A stretch of DNA of 28,122 bases from contig JAFSOM010000226.1 in assembly GCA_017447005.1 (NCBI GenBank), positions 1 to 28,122 on the forward strand, in the 5' to 3' direction. A program made the position numbers and the translations under genes. How positions within the stretch are numbered: position 1 is the stretch's first letter; the number at the start of each line of letters is the position of its first letter. Of this stretch, positions 1 through 8,311 are shown in pieces. This stretch comes from Oscillibacter sp. (GTDB lineage: Bacteria > Bacillota > Clostridia > Oscillospirales > Oscillospiraceae). The notes below the pieces were generated by a model. It searched no databases. It saw nothing but the letters and a program-made list of their open reading frames with translations, and was not told where the DNA came from.

Positions 1-1400
1 CTCTCGATAAGATTCACCGCGTCCACGGCGCAAAGCCCTTCCTTTACGGACGCGATTTGCTCTTCCAGTACGGGCAGAAGATAGCGGTAGACAATGCTGT
101 TGAGCTTCGCCATCTGGTCACGGTTCGAGAACACTTCCGCGCCTAATTTTTTACGGTCAAGCGTTCCGTCCACCGAGAACGCGCCGCTAAACGTCCGGCG
201 GATTTCCAAGCGCATTGCGTTGTTTTCGTCCAGCAGTTGATTGTAAACCCGGTCGCAGTCAAGGACGCTCCCGCCCATTTCCTCCACGATTTGCAGAACC
301 GTGGACTTTCCCGCGCCCGTGCCGCCCGTCAGGCCTAGTATAATTCTCTGCGTGTCGGATTCCACGATATGAAACCCGGCGGCGCGTTTCAGACGGTTTC
401 CGACGGCAAGCCCTAAGCCGCGGCTGTCGGGGCATTGCGCGTAAATTTCCGTACAGTCGCCCTCGTCGAAGGCGCGGAGCGCCGAAAACAGTCGGCGGGC
501 CTGTTCTCCCGGCGCGTCATAGGGGCCTAGAGAGCGCGTTTCCTGATTCGGAAACATATAACGATACTCGTCAAAGCAGAGAATGCCCGTACGCGGACAC
601 ATCCGCCGGGCCATTTCCCGCGCCGACGCGTCCGGGGCGCCGCTGAACACCGTCAACGGCATACGCGGCGCGTAGTGACGGTATTTCATGCCGGGCGATT
701 TCGGGCGTTCGCCCTCCGGAAGCGTTCCGGTCACGGCCTTGTCCACCGCGATATGACCGATAAGCGTCTCAATGGCCTCCACGGAGACGCCGCCCGGACG
801 GAGTAAACGCGGCTGAGGGCCTGTCAAGTCCAGAATCGTGGATTCAAGGCCAATCGCGCAAGGGCCGCCGTCGATGACGCCTTGAATTTTGCCGCCCATA
901 TCCGCCATGACTTCCTGCGCGGTCGTACAGCTCGGACGCCCTGACACGTTCGCGCTCGGCGCGGCGATGGGCAAGCCCAATTCCCGAATCAGCGCCTGCG
1001 CCACCGGGTGACTTGGACAGCGTACCGCGACGGAATCCAGTCCGGCGGTCACGCAGTCGGGGACGTTGTTCCGGCGTTGGAGAACAAGCGTCAGCGGGCC
1101 GGGCCAGAATTTCCGCGCCAGTATGAAAGCCATTGGCGGAATATTGGCGCAGTAACGCGGGAGCCATTGCGGGCCGCTGAGGTGCAGTATCAACGGGTTA
1201 TCCTGCGGGCGTCCCTTGACCTCAAAAATTTGACGCACGGCGTTTTCGTCTAATGCGTTGGCGCCCAAGCCGTAAACGGTCTCCGTGGGCATGGCCACTA
1301 AGCCGCCCGCCCGCAGTATTTTCGCCGCCTCCCCGATTTTCTCCGCGATGTCGCTTTGTTTCACTCTCGTGTCCCGTAAATCAAAATACAGGGTTTCCAT
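1..1400 (-). CDS. Sua5 threonylcarbamoyl-AMP synthase fused to dephospho-CoA kinase (partial at window edge)
   Basis: One open frame reads from an ATG at 1400 to the window edge without a stop and joins two enzymes. The N-terminal part is long-form Sua5/YrdC, which makes threonylcarbamoyl-AMP for the t6A37 modification of ANN-decoding tRNAs: PTETVYGLG, GRPQDNPL, APSANVSG and the Sua5 linker motif SPGMKYRHYAP are present. From about residue 353 it becomes CoaE, the last step of coenzyme A synthesis: P-loop GLTGGTGAGKST (residues 356-367) followed by the aspartate motif LDCDRVYNQ. About 114 CoaE residues are visible of roughly 200 expected. The ribosome site AGGAAAGGA lies about 13 nt upstream. 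It follows prfA on the same strand; prfA-sua5 adjacency is common in Firmicutes, but the prmC gene often found beside prfA is absent here. Both halves keep key motifs, so both are probably active. Confidence 0.93.
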   Translation of the reverse strand, partial: METLYFDLRDTRVKQSDIAEKIGEAAKILRAGGLVAMPTETVYGLGANALDENAVRQIFEVKGRPQDNPLILHLSGPQWLPRYCANIPPMAFILARKFWPGPLTLVLQRRNNVPDCVTAGLDSVAVRCPSHPVAQALIRELGLPIAAPSANVSGRPSCTTAQEVMADMGGKIQGVIDGGPCAIGLESTILDLTGPQPRLLRPGGVSVEAIETLIGHIAVDKAVTGTLPEGERPKSPGMKYRHYAPRMPLTVFSGAPDASAREMARRMCPRTGILCFDEYRYMFPNQETRSLGPYDAPGEQARRLFSALRAFDEGDCTEIYAQCPDSRGLGLAVGNRLKRAAGFHIVESDTQRIILGLTGGTGAGKSTVLQIVEEMGGSVLDCDRVYNQLLDENNAMRLEIRRTFSGAFSVDGTLDRKKLGAEVFSNRDQMAKLNSIVYRYLLPVLEEQIASVKEGLCAVDAVNLIE

Positions 1401-1703
1401 GTTTTCTATAGAATCCTTTCCTGTCTTTACCTTCTTATCGTTTCAGATTCCGCGCCGTTTGCGCGGTCTGCGATTGTCTTAATTATAGCTTGCGAAAAAA
1501 TAAACTATCCGCCCTCCTCTGTCGCCTTACGGCGACATCTCCCCCCGTTCCGGAGGGCGACAAAGGCGCGTCAACCGTTCAGATAGAATGATTTTCGCGG
1601 TTCCTAGGTTTCGCGCTATGGGCGCGGTTTATGAAAGCGCGTGATTCCATTTTCCGTAAATTCATGTAGCGCTATGAAGGTGTTTTCGCCCATGGATACG
1701 GCG
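1401..1703. other. Intergenic region with hairpin repeat and a possible -10 box
   Basis: No gene is seen in these 303 nt. A palindromic segment at 1510-1559 has outer arms CGCCCTCC and GGAGGGCG and an inner GTCGCC/GGCGAC hairpin, the style of short interspersed repeats common in Clostridia. On the minus strand a TATAAT (1482-1487) lies about 80 nt upstream of the Sua5-CoaE start, but no good -35 box stands at the right distance. A CCGCGC/GCGCGG hairpin follows in the presumed leader. Between 1610 and 1720 the octamer GCGCTATG occurs three times. Confidence 0.5.
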
Positions 1704-2768
1704 CTATGAGAGCGCGGAACGCGATAATTTTTCGGCGCGGTCCGCGGTAATCAGCGCGTCTATGAGTTCGTCCAAATCGCCGTCCATGATAGCGTCAATC
1801 CGGTACAGCGTCAGGCCGATTCGGTGGTCGGTCACGCGTCCCTGCGGGAAGTTGTAGGTTCGGACGCGTTGCGAACGGTCGCCGCTCCCTACCATGCTTT
1901 TGCGCTCGGCGGCGGTCGCGGCGGACTGCTTTTCGCGTTCCATGTCCAGCAGACGCGAACGCAAAACTTTCATCGCCTTGTCCTTGTTCTTATACTGGCT
2001 CCGTTCGTCCTGACACTCCACGACAAGCCCCGTGGGGATATGCGTAATCCGTATGGCGGATTCCGTCTTGTTGATGTGCTGACCGCCCGCGCCGGAAGAG
2101 CGGTAAGTGTCAATGCGCAAATCCTTCGGGTCAATCTGTACGTCGACTTCCTCGGCCTCGGGCAGTACGGCTACCGTAGCGGCGCTCGTGTGGATACGTC
2201 CGCCCGATTCCGTCTCCGGTACGCGCTGTACGCGGTGCACGCCGCCTTCAAATTTCAGCCGGGCGTATACGTCCTCGCCTTCCAGCAGTAACGAACACTC
2301 CTTGACGCCGCCTAATTCCGTCTCGTTGAGGTAGAGAAACTCCGCTTTCCAGCCGCGTTTCTGCGCGTACATCATGTACATACGCGAAAGCGAATGAGCG
2401 AACAGCGCGCTTTCCTCCCCGCCAACGCCGCCGCGAATTTCCAGTATTACGTTTTTGTCGTCGTCGGGGTCTTTCGGGAGCAGTAACAGCCGCAACTCCT
2501 CCCATAACGTTTCCTGACGCGCCTTTTCCGTTTCCCATTCCTCCCGGGCTAACTCTTTCATTTCCGGGTCAGCGAACATTTTCTCCGCCTCCGAGCGCGC
2601 CGCGTCCGCCGTTTTCCATTTCCGGTACGTCTCCACGACGGGCGACAGTTCCCGCAATTCCCGATTCAGCGTCCGCAAGCGTTCCGCGTCGGCGTAGACC
2701 GCGGAATCCGCAAGCCGCGCCTGTACGCTTTCATAACGCAGTTCCATGGCATTGAGTTTTTCCAGCAA
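1704..2768 (-). CDS. prfA: Peptide chain release factor 1
   Basis: This class I release factor recognises UAA and UAG in the ribosomal A site and triggers peptidyl-tRNA hydrolysis. The 354-residue length is normal for bacterial RF1. The catalytic GGQ lies in SSGAGGQHINKTESAIR, and the N-terminal coiled region starts LEKLNAMELRYESV, typical of RF1. The start is a TTG at 2768; a GGGAGG ribosome site stands 8 nt upstream, and the next ATG, seven codons later, lacks one. The Sua5-CoaE gene lies downstream on the same strand. A MITE ends 97 nt upstream, and no convincing promoter was found between the DUF218 stop and this start, so transcription may read through from the ddl operon or start inside the element. 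Confidence 0.97.
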   Translation of the reverse strand: MLEKLNAMELRYESVQARLADSAVYADAERLRTLNRELRELSPVVETYRKWKTADAARSEAEKMFADPEMKELAREEWETEKARQETLWEELRLLLLPKDPDDDKNVILEIRGGVGGEESALFAHSLSRMYMMYAQKRGWKAEFLYLNETELGGVKECSLLLEGEDVYARLKFEGGVHRVQRVPETESGGRIHTSAATVAVLPEAEEVDVQIDPKDLRIDTYRSSGAGGQHINKTESAIRITHIPTGLVVECQDERSQYKNKDKAMKVLRSRLLDMEREKQSAATAAERKSMVGSGDRSQRVRTYNFPQGRVTDHRIGLTLYRIDAIMDGDLDELIDALITADRAEKLSRSALS

Positions 2769-2856
2769 TTCCGCCGCCTCCCTCTGTGAAAAGTAGTTTC
2801 GCCTTACGTTTCAATCGCCGTCTTGCGTTTCTCATTCCGACAGTCAAGTGAAACTT

Positions 2857-3028
2857 CGCTAAAGCTAATGCCATTCACTTAAGTATTTGCAAGACCCCTC
2901 CCCCTGTCCCCCTCCCCTTTCAGGGGCGGGGGAACGGTTCTTGAAAACGCTTTCAAGTTCCGGAAAGTCCCACCTGAAAGGGGGATTTAGGGGGGGTATG
3001 CGCAAAGTGAATGATATTGCGTTAAAGC
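2857..3028 (+). mobile_element. MITE family 1, copy 1 (non-autonomous element) with target duplication
   Basis: The element proper is 2866-3019 (154 bp). Its ends are TAATGCCATTCACTTAAG on the left and the inverse of CAATATCATTCACTTTG on the right. It is flanked by the direct repeats CGCTAAAGC (2857-2865) and CGTTAAAGC (3020-3028), a 9-bp target duplication with one difference. The interior carries GC-rich hairpins built on CCCCTTTCAGGGG and no coding sequence. It lies 9 nt after the stop codon of the DUF218 gene and 97 nt before prfA. It has the same orientation as the copy at 17572-17725 and is the most diverged of the three. Confidence 0.85.
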
Positions 3029-3036
3029 TCCCGGCC

Positions 3037-3813
3037 TTACCAATCCAGCAAAACGGTCTTGACCAGCGCGAACGCCTCCCGAATATAGTAGTTGACGGTC
3101 AGCCAGCCGTAGGGGAGCGGCGCGGAGAGCCGGAGCGTATGCACGCCCTGTCTCTGCGCAATCAGACAGGCCCGCGCCATATGAAAATCATTCGTGACAA
3201 TCAGGATGTCGGCGCTTTCCGGGTCGATTCCCGCCGCGCTCAACAGCGCTTTGGAATAACGGAAATTTTCCGCCGTGGACGTGGCTTTATCCTCCAGCAG
3301 AAACGTTTTATCGGGGAAACGCGTCCGTAACGCGGTTTCCATAGCTAACGCTTCGGTGATGTCCTCGCCGGGGCCTTGCCCTCCGCTCAATATGACCGGA
3401 ATGTCGGGATGTGCGGTCAGATACGCCGCCGCCGCGTCCAGACGGGTTTGCAACGCCAATGAGGGCGTGGCGCCGTTGACGCCCGCGCCGAGTACGATAA
3501 CCGCGTCGGCGGGTAAGGCCTCGTCGTTACGGGTTCCGTAGGAGAGCAGAAAGATTTCCAGAGAACAAAACAGCAATAATCCCGCGCACAGACAGACGAC
3601 AAACGCCTTTTTGCAACGTCTCCACGCCTGACTTTGCTCCGCCTTGGCGCAAAGATACAGCCATAGCAGACAGCCGACGGCAATCGCCAGTGAAAGTTGA
3701 CCGGAAAACTTCATCCCCGGAATGATTTGCAGAACCGCGCCGACCAGCGTGAACAGTATCGCAAGGCTTAGCATGAGCTTTTCCCGCGCCGTTAAAGTTT
3801 GTTTTCCCGTCAC
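3037..3813 (-). CDS. DUF218 (YdcF/SanA/ElyC-like) membrane protein
   Basis: A 258-residue protein with three hydrophobic segments (about residues 12-32, 38-56 and 68-90) followed by a DUF218 domain. The domain motifs are seen as ADAVIVLGAGVNG, PVILSGGQGPGEDITEA, EDKATSTAENFRYSK and VTNDFHMARA. Related proteins such as E. coli SanA and ElyC affect the envelope barrier and peptidoglycan precursor supply; the exact chemistry of the family is not settled. The start is a GTG at 3813 that overlaps the ABC-F stop codon as GTGA, implying translational coupling. As the last gene of the ddl-murF operon, a cell-wall role is a reasonable inference. Confidence 0.88.
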   Translation of the reverse strand: MTGKQTLTAREKLMLSLAILFTLVGAVLQIIPGMKFSGQLSLAIAVGCLLWLYLCAKAEQSQAWRRCKKAFVVCLCAGLLLFCSLEIFLLSYGTRNDEALPADAVIVLGAGVNGATPSLALQTRLDAAAAYLTAHPDIPVILSGGQGPGEDITEALAMETALRTRFPDKTFLLEDKATSTAENFRYSKALLSAAGIDPESADILIVTNDFHMARACLIAQRQGVHTLRLSAPLPYGWLTVNYYIREAFALVKTVLLDW

Positions 3814-5714
3814 GCTTCCGCCTCCTCGCTCAGACTTTCCCAGCGTTCGTAAAGCGTCTCTAATTCGGACTGCGCGGCTTCGCGTTCAGCGGAAAGCTCC
3901 GTCAGCTTTTCGTAGTCCGTGGCGTACTCCTCTATGGACGCGTCCAGCGCGGCTAAACGTTCCTCCAATCGCGCTATGTCGCGTTCGCAAATGGTCAACT
4001 GCCGTTTCGCCGACTGCTGGCGCCGTCCGCTTTGAATTGGTTTCGCGGCCTTCCGTTCCTGCGCCTTCTCCACGCGCTCCGCCTCCGCCTGACGGAGTTT
4101 TTCGGCGTCCTCCTGCGCTTTCATGGCCCGGTACTGCGTAAAGCCCATGGGGTAGTCGGTAATCGTGCCATCGGCAAGCTCCCAAATCCGCGTGGCGAAC
4201 CGGTTGATAAAGTAACGGTCGTGGCTGACGAACAGTAACGCGCCGTCATAGGCCTCAACCGCGTCCTCAATCCACTCGCGGGAGGCGATGTCGAGATGGT
4301 TGGTAGGCTCGTCGAGAATTAAGAGGTTGGTTTCGTCGTCCATGAGCATACAGAGCCGCAAACGGCTTTGCTCCCCGCCCGACAGCACGTAAACAGGCTT
4401 GAAAACGTCCTCCCCGGTGAACTCATACGCCGCCAGACGGTTTCGCGCCGACTGCGCCGAGAGATTGCGTTTCGCCGAAAGCATGGTGTCCAAGAGCGTG
4501 AACGCGGGATTCTCAAACTCCATGACTTGCGGGAGATAGGAAATTCGCGTCTGCGGCCCGATTCGGATACGTCCGGCGTCCGGGTACTCCTCCCCCATGA
4601 TAATTTTCAGGAGCGTGGACTTCCCGACGCCGTTGTCGCCGATAAGCGCGATACGCTCGCCGCCGTCGATTTTCAGGTTGATTCCCTCGAAGAGCGTCTT
4701 TTCCCCGTAGGACATGGACAGATTGCGCATGGACAAAATTTCATCCCCGTGAAACTCCGCGGAGGCGAAACGGGCGTCCAGCTTGCGCTTCTGTACGGGC
4801 CGCGACACCGTGCGCATACGCTCAATGCGCTTCTCAATCGAAAAGGCGCGCTTGTGCAACAGTTCCGTATTGTGTTCGTGCATTTTCCGGGCGGTTTCGG
4901 TCAAACGTTCAATCTCCGCCTGCTCCTTTTTATACTGCCGCGCCTGTTCCTGTTCGCGCCGCGCCTTCTCCACCGCGTAAAAGCTGTAATTCCCGCTATA
5001 GGACGCGGCTTTCCCGGCGTCAAGTTCGAGGATTCGCGTTACCGTGCGGTCAAGGAAATAGCGGTCATGAGAAATCGCCAGCACGGTTCCGCGAAAACTG
5101 TCAAGGTACGCCTCCAGCCATTCCGTAGCGTGCAAGTCCAGATGGTTGGTGGGCTCGTCGAGCAGTAAGATGTCGGTATCCTCCAGAATGAGCCGCGCCA
5201 GATTCACGCGGGTTTTCTCGCCGCCCGACAGACTGTCAAAGCGTTGCTGTCTCTGCGCCGCCGGGATGGATAAGCCATTCACGATTTTATTAACCGCCGT
5301 ATCAGTGTCATAGCCGCCGAAGCGCGTGAAGCGTTCGGAGAGCGTATCGTAACGGCGCAATAAGTCGGCGTCGGCCTCGCCGGATTCCATACGGCTTTCC
5401 AATGCGCGGAGTTCCGCCGCGATTTTGTCCAGCCGCCCGAAGGCGGAGCGTAACACGTCCTCCACGGTGAACGCGTCCGGGTAGACGGGTATCTGTGAGA
5501 TAAGGCCCACGCGCTGACCCGGCGCGAACGTCAATTGACCCGTGTCATAGTCCAGTTCCCCGGTCAGGATTTTGAAGAGCGTGGATTTCCCGGTTCCGTT
5601 GCGTCCGAGGATTCCGACGCGTTCGCCCCGCTCAATCTGGAAACTTAAGCCGTTGAGCACGGGGTTTCCGACCTCAAAGGATTTTACAATGTCTTTCGCC
5701 TGTATTTCAATCAT
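3810..5714 (-). CDS. ABC-F family ATPase (YdiF/Uup-like)
   Basis: A 634-residue soluble protein with two ABC cassettes and no membrane segments. Cassette 1 has Walker A GRNGTGKST (from residue 38), signature LSGGEKTRVNLA and Walker B ILLLDEPTNHLD. Cassette 2 has GDNGVGKST, LSGGEQSRLRL and LLILDEPTNHLD. A charged linker between them and a C-terminal coiled coil rich in Glu, Arg and Lys match the YdiF/Uup type. ABC-F proteins act on ribosomes, as translation factors or ribosome-protecting resistance factors. The context (ddl, murF) does not suggest a drug target, so a housekeeping role is more likely. The ATG at 5714 overlaps the murF stop as ATGA, and its own stop overlaps the DUF218 start. 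Confidence 0.95.
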   Translation of the reverse strand: MIEIQAKDIVKSFEVGNPVLNGLSFQIERGERVGILGRNGTGKSTLFKILTGELDYDTGQLTFAPGQRVGLISQIPVYPDAFTVEDVLRSAFGRLDKIAAELRALESRMESGEADADLLRRYDTLSERFTRFGGYDTDTAVNKIVNGLSIPAAQRQQRFDSLSGGEKTRVNLARLILEDTDILLLDEPTNHLDLHATEWLEAYLDSFRGTVLAISHDRYFLDRTVTRILELDAGKAASYSGNYSFYAVEKARREQEQARQYKKEQAEIERLTETARKMHEHNTELLHKRAFSIEKRIERMRTVSRPVQKRKLDARFASAEFHGDEILSMRNLSMSYGEKTLFEGINLKIDGGERIALIGDNGVGKSTLLKIIMGEEYPDAGRIRIGPQTRISYLPQVMEFENPAFTLLDTMLSAKRNLSAQSARNRLAAYEFTGEDVFKPVYVLSGGEQSRLRLCMLMDDETNLLILDEPTNHLDIASREWIEDAVEAYDGALLFVSHDRYFINRFATRIWELADGTITDYPMGFTQYRAMKAQEDAEKLRQAEAERVEKAQERKAAKPIQSGRRQQSAKRQLTICERDIARLEERLAALDASIEEYATDYEKLTELSAEREAAQSELETLYERWESLSEEAEA

Positions 5715-7090
5715 GATTCCTGATAAGCGCTCTTTAACGCCGTGACGATTTCCCCAAAGTTCATAGCGTGGGACGCCTTTACCAACATGGCGCTGTTCGG
5801 CTCCAACTGACGCTGTAACTCATACATAGCCAGTTCTTTGGTCTCAAAGTGGATGGCGTCGCCGCCGCTCTGCTCCGCGCCCGCCGCGATGTCAGCGGCC
5901 CGGGGGCCAATGGCTATCACGTAGTCAATGCCGAGCATAGCCGTCAGCGCGCCGATATTGTAATGGGCCTGTTTGGCGTAACCGCCCAGTTCGCCCATAT
6001 CGCCCAGTACGGCGACGCGCTTGTCGCATTCGGTACGCGACAGCACCTCCAGCGCCGCCGTGACCGATTGCGGATTCGCGTTGTAGCAGTCGTCAAGCAG
6101 TATACGGTTGTCGCGCAGATGGAGCACGCGCATACGGGAGCCGGACGGCGTATAAGCCGCCACGCCCCGGATAATTTCCTCACGGTTCAAGCCGAGTTCC
6201 TCTCCGACCGCCACGCCCATGGCCGCCGGGATTGCCATATAGCCGCCGGGGGCCGGGACTTCCAAGCGATAGGTGTCCCGTTCCGTGCGTACCGCGCACT
6301 GAATGCCGTCCACGCTCTTGTCAAAGAAATCGACAATGCGAACCTGACAGCGCGGCGAGTAACCGCAGCGAATTGTGCGGAACGGCGGCGCGACTTGATT
6401 CAACAGCGGGTCGTCGCCGTTGAGAATGGCAAGCCCGCCCTCATGCAAATGCGTGAAAATCTCGCATTTGGCTTTCAGGATTCCCTCACGGCTTCCGAGA
6501 TACTCAATATGCGCGTCGCCGACATTGGTAATAACGGCGATGTCGGGACGAATCAGGCTTCCGAGATACTCAATCTCCCCGAAATGGTTCATACCCGTTT
6601 CAATCACGGCGACTTCGTCATTGGGCGCGAGGTTCAGCAGGGTCAGCGGGACGCCGATGTGATTGTTGAAGTTGGCTTCCGTTTTGAGCGTCCGCAGTTT
6701 CTGACGCAGTACGGACGCAATCATTTCTTTCGTGGTGGTTTTCCCGACGCTTCCCGTAATCTGGATAATGGGGAGCGCGAATCTGTCCCTGTGAGCGGCG
6801 GCTAACGCGCCTAACGCCAACGTGGTATCGCGCACGTGAATATAAAACTTATCCGGGCGCTGATTGTCCAGCGGACGCGAGCACAGGCAACCCGCCGCGC
6901 CCGCGTTGAGCGCGTCCGGGATATAGTCGTGCCCGTCGAAATGTTCGCCGACGATGGGAATAAACAGGCAACCCGGCGTAATGTTCCGGCTGTCCGTGGA
7001 AACGGCGCTGATGACGGGCGGGTGATAGCCGTGATTCTTCCATACGCCGCGTACCGCCGCCGCGATTTCCGAAATTTCCATGCCGCGCAC
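5711..7090 (-). CDS. murF: UDP-N-acetylmuramoyl-tripeptide--D-alanyl-D-alanine ligase
   Basis: This cytoplasmic ligase adds D-Ala-D-Ala to the UDP-MurNAc-tripeptide, the last soluble step of peptidoglycan precursor synthesis. The protein has 459 residues, a normal MurF length. The substrate-binding N-terminus shows VSTDSRNITPGCLFIPIVG; the P-loop TGSVGKTTTKE starts at residue 112; NFNNHIGVPLTLL, ETGMNHFGEI and DDCYNANPQS are the expected central and C-terminal Mur-ligase motifs. The start is a GTG at 7090, because AAGGAGG stands 9 nt upstream; the ATG three codons later would be about 18 nt away. It begins 3 nt after the ddl stop and overlaps the ABC-F gene by 4 nt. Its substrate is the product of the upstream gene. 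Confidence 0.96.
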   Translation of the reverse strand: MRGMEISEIAAAVRGVWKNHGYHPPVISAVSTDSRNITPGCLFIPIVGEHFDGHDYIPDALNAGAAGCLCSRPLDNQRPDKFYIHVRDTTLALGALAAAHRDRFALPIIQITGSVGKTTTKEMIASVLRQKLRTLKTEANFNNHIGVPLTLLNLAPNDEVAVIETGMNHFGEIEYLGSLIRPDIAVITNVGDAHIEYLGSREGILKAKCEIFTHLHEGGLAILNGDDPLLNQVAPPFRTIRCGYSPRCQVRIVDFFDKSVDGIQCAVRTERDTYRLEVPAPGGYMAIPAAMGVAVGEELGLNREEIIRGVAAYTPSGSRMRVLHLRDNRILLDDCYNANPQSVTAALEVLSRTECDKRVAVLGDMGELGGYAKQAHYNIGALTAMLGIDYVIAIGPRAADIAAGAEQSGGDAIHFETKELAMYELQRQLEPNSAMLVKASHAMNFGEIVTALKSAYQES

Positions 7091-7093
7091 GAT

Positions 7094-8149
7094 TCAACCC
7101 CTCCTTTTCAAACGCAGGGATTGATTTACAATCTCCTCACAAAGTTGCGGGTAGGTCATGCCAATGGCGGCGGCCTCTTTCGGAACCAGACTTGCCCCCG
7201 TCAGACCGGGCAGAGAGTTCACTTCCAGACACCAGAAACGCCCGTCCTTGTCAAGCAAAAAATCCGTCCGGGAGTAGACTTGCAGGCCCAATGTCTTATG
7301 CAGCAACAGGGCAAGGCGTCCGGCCTCGGCCTGTTGTTCCGCCGTGATGGGCGCCGGACAGATTTCCCGCGCCGCGCCGCTCTGGTACTTCGTCCGGTAA
7401 TTGAACGCCCCGCCGTCGGGCACGATTTCCACCGCCGGGAGCGCCCTGTCGCCGAGTACGCCTACGGTCAACTCGCGTCCGGTAATGCGTTCCTCCATGA
7501 GCACTTCCCCGCCGTAGTCGGAGACTTTGCGCAGGGCGTCGCGCAGGGCGTCGCGGTCGTCGGGCAGGAACACGCCCAGAGACGAGCCGCCCGTTGTACA
7601 CTTAATCACGCACGGCATGGGCAACGTTTCGGCAAGGCGGTCGATGTCGGATTCCGTATAGTCCAGCATTTCCCATTTGGGCGTGGGAATGCCCGCGGAT
7701 TCCATCATCCGCTTTGTCATGGCCTTGTCCATGGCCAGCCCGGAGGCCAGATAGCCGCTCCCGGTGTACGGAATCCCGAAGAGGTCTAATGTCGCCTGAA
7801 CGCGTCCGTCCTCGCCGTCGCGCCCGTGGAGGCCAAGGAATACGATGTCCGACAGCGCGCACAGTTCCAGCACGTTCGGCCCGAAGAGGCGCTTACTGTC
7901 CCCGGCGCGGCTCTTGCGCACGGCTTCCAAGTCCGGGGCCTGTTCCGCGATTTCCGCCGGGGGGCAGAGGCCGTCCGGCGCGTCGAACAGGCTTTCCAGA
8001 TTTTCCGGCGCGTCCCCGATTCCGAGATAGAGGTCAACGAACACGGCCTGATGTCCGCGCTCCCGCAACGCCGCGCATACGGAACGGGATGTCACCAGCG
8101 ATACGGCCCGTTCCGACGACAGCCCGCCCGCCAATACCACAATTTTCAT
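7094..8149 (-). CDS. ddl: D-alanine--D-alanine ligase
   Basis: This ATP-grasp enzyme joins two D-alanines to make the dipeptide used by MurF. The protein has 351 residues. Motifs include the N-terminal MKIVVLAGGLSSERAVS, the GEDG loop in LHGRDGEDGRVQATL, the ATP-grasp lysine region CVIKCTTGGSSLGV and the metal and substrate site EVNSLPGLTGASLVPKEA. The frame is open further upstream, but the ATG at 8149 opens the conserved beta strand, and the promoter at 8220-8248 excludes the earlier start at 8275. The leader contains AGAGAGG 12-13 nt upstream of the start. It is the first gene of the ddl-murF-abcF-DUF218 operon. Confidence 0.95.
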   Translation of the reverse strand: MKIVVLAGGLSSERAVSLVTSRSVCAALRERGHQAVFVDLYLGIGDAPENLESLFDAPDGLCPPAEIAEQAPDLEAVRKSRAGDSKRLFGPNVLELCALSDIVFLGLHGRDGEDGRVQATLDLFGIPYTGSGYLASGLAMDKAMTKRMMESAGIPTPKWEMLDYTESDIDRLAETLPMPCVIKCTTGGSSLGVFLPDDRDALRDALRKVSDYGGEVLMEERITGRELTVGVLGDRALPAVEIVPDGGAFNYRTKYQSGAAREICPAPITAEQQAEAGRLALLLHKTLGLQVYSRTDFLLDKDGRFWCLEVNSLPGLTGASLVPKEAAAIGMTYPQLCEEIVNQSLRLKRRG

Positions 8150-8219
8150 ATCCTCAAACAATCCTCTCTTTGGCTGGATTCGCCTCCCGTGCGAGACGGG
8201 TTCATAGTCAATCTTATGT

Positions 8220-8248
8220 ATTCTAACATAAGCGCGTGACGAATACAA
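8220..8248 (-). promoter_or_regulatory. Promoter of the ddl operon
   Basis: On the minus strand TTGTAT (8243-8248) is followed after 17 nt by TAGAAT (8220-8225), with an extended -10 TG one base upstream. The expected start near 8213 gives a leader of about 64 nt before ddl. Confidence 0.75.
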
Positions 8249-8275
8249 CTGATTTTTCCGCTCTTTTCCATGCAA

Positions 8276-8306
8276 AGCGAAAATTCCGCCCGCGAATCAC
8301 GGGCGG
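8276..8306 (-). terminator. Possible intrinsic terminator after rodA
   Basis: Minus-strand hairpin CCGCCCG / CGGGCGG (8286-8306), followed by AATTTTCG. It lies just after the rodA stop codon. The U-tract is short, so efficiency is uncertain. Confidence 0.5.
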
Positions 8307-8311
8307 CGGTC

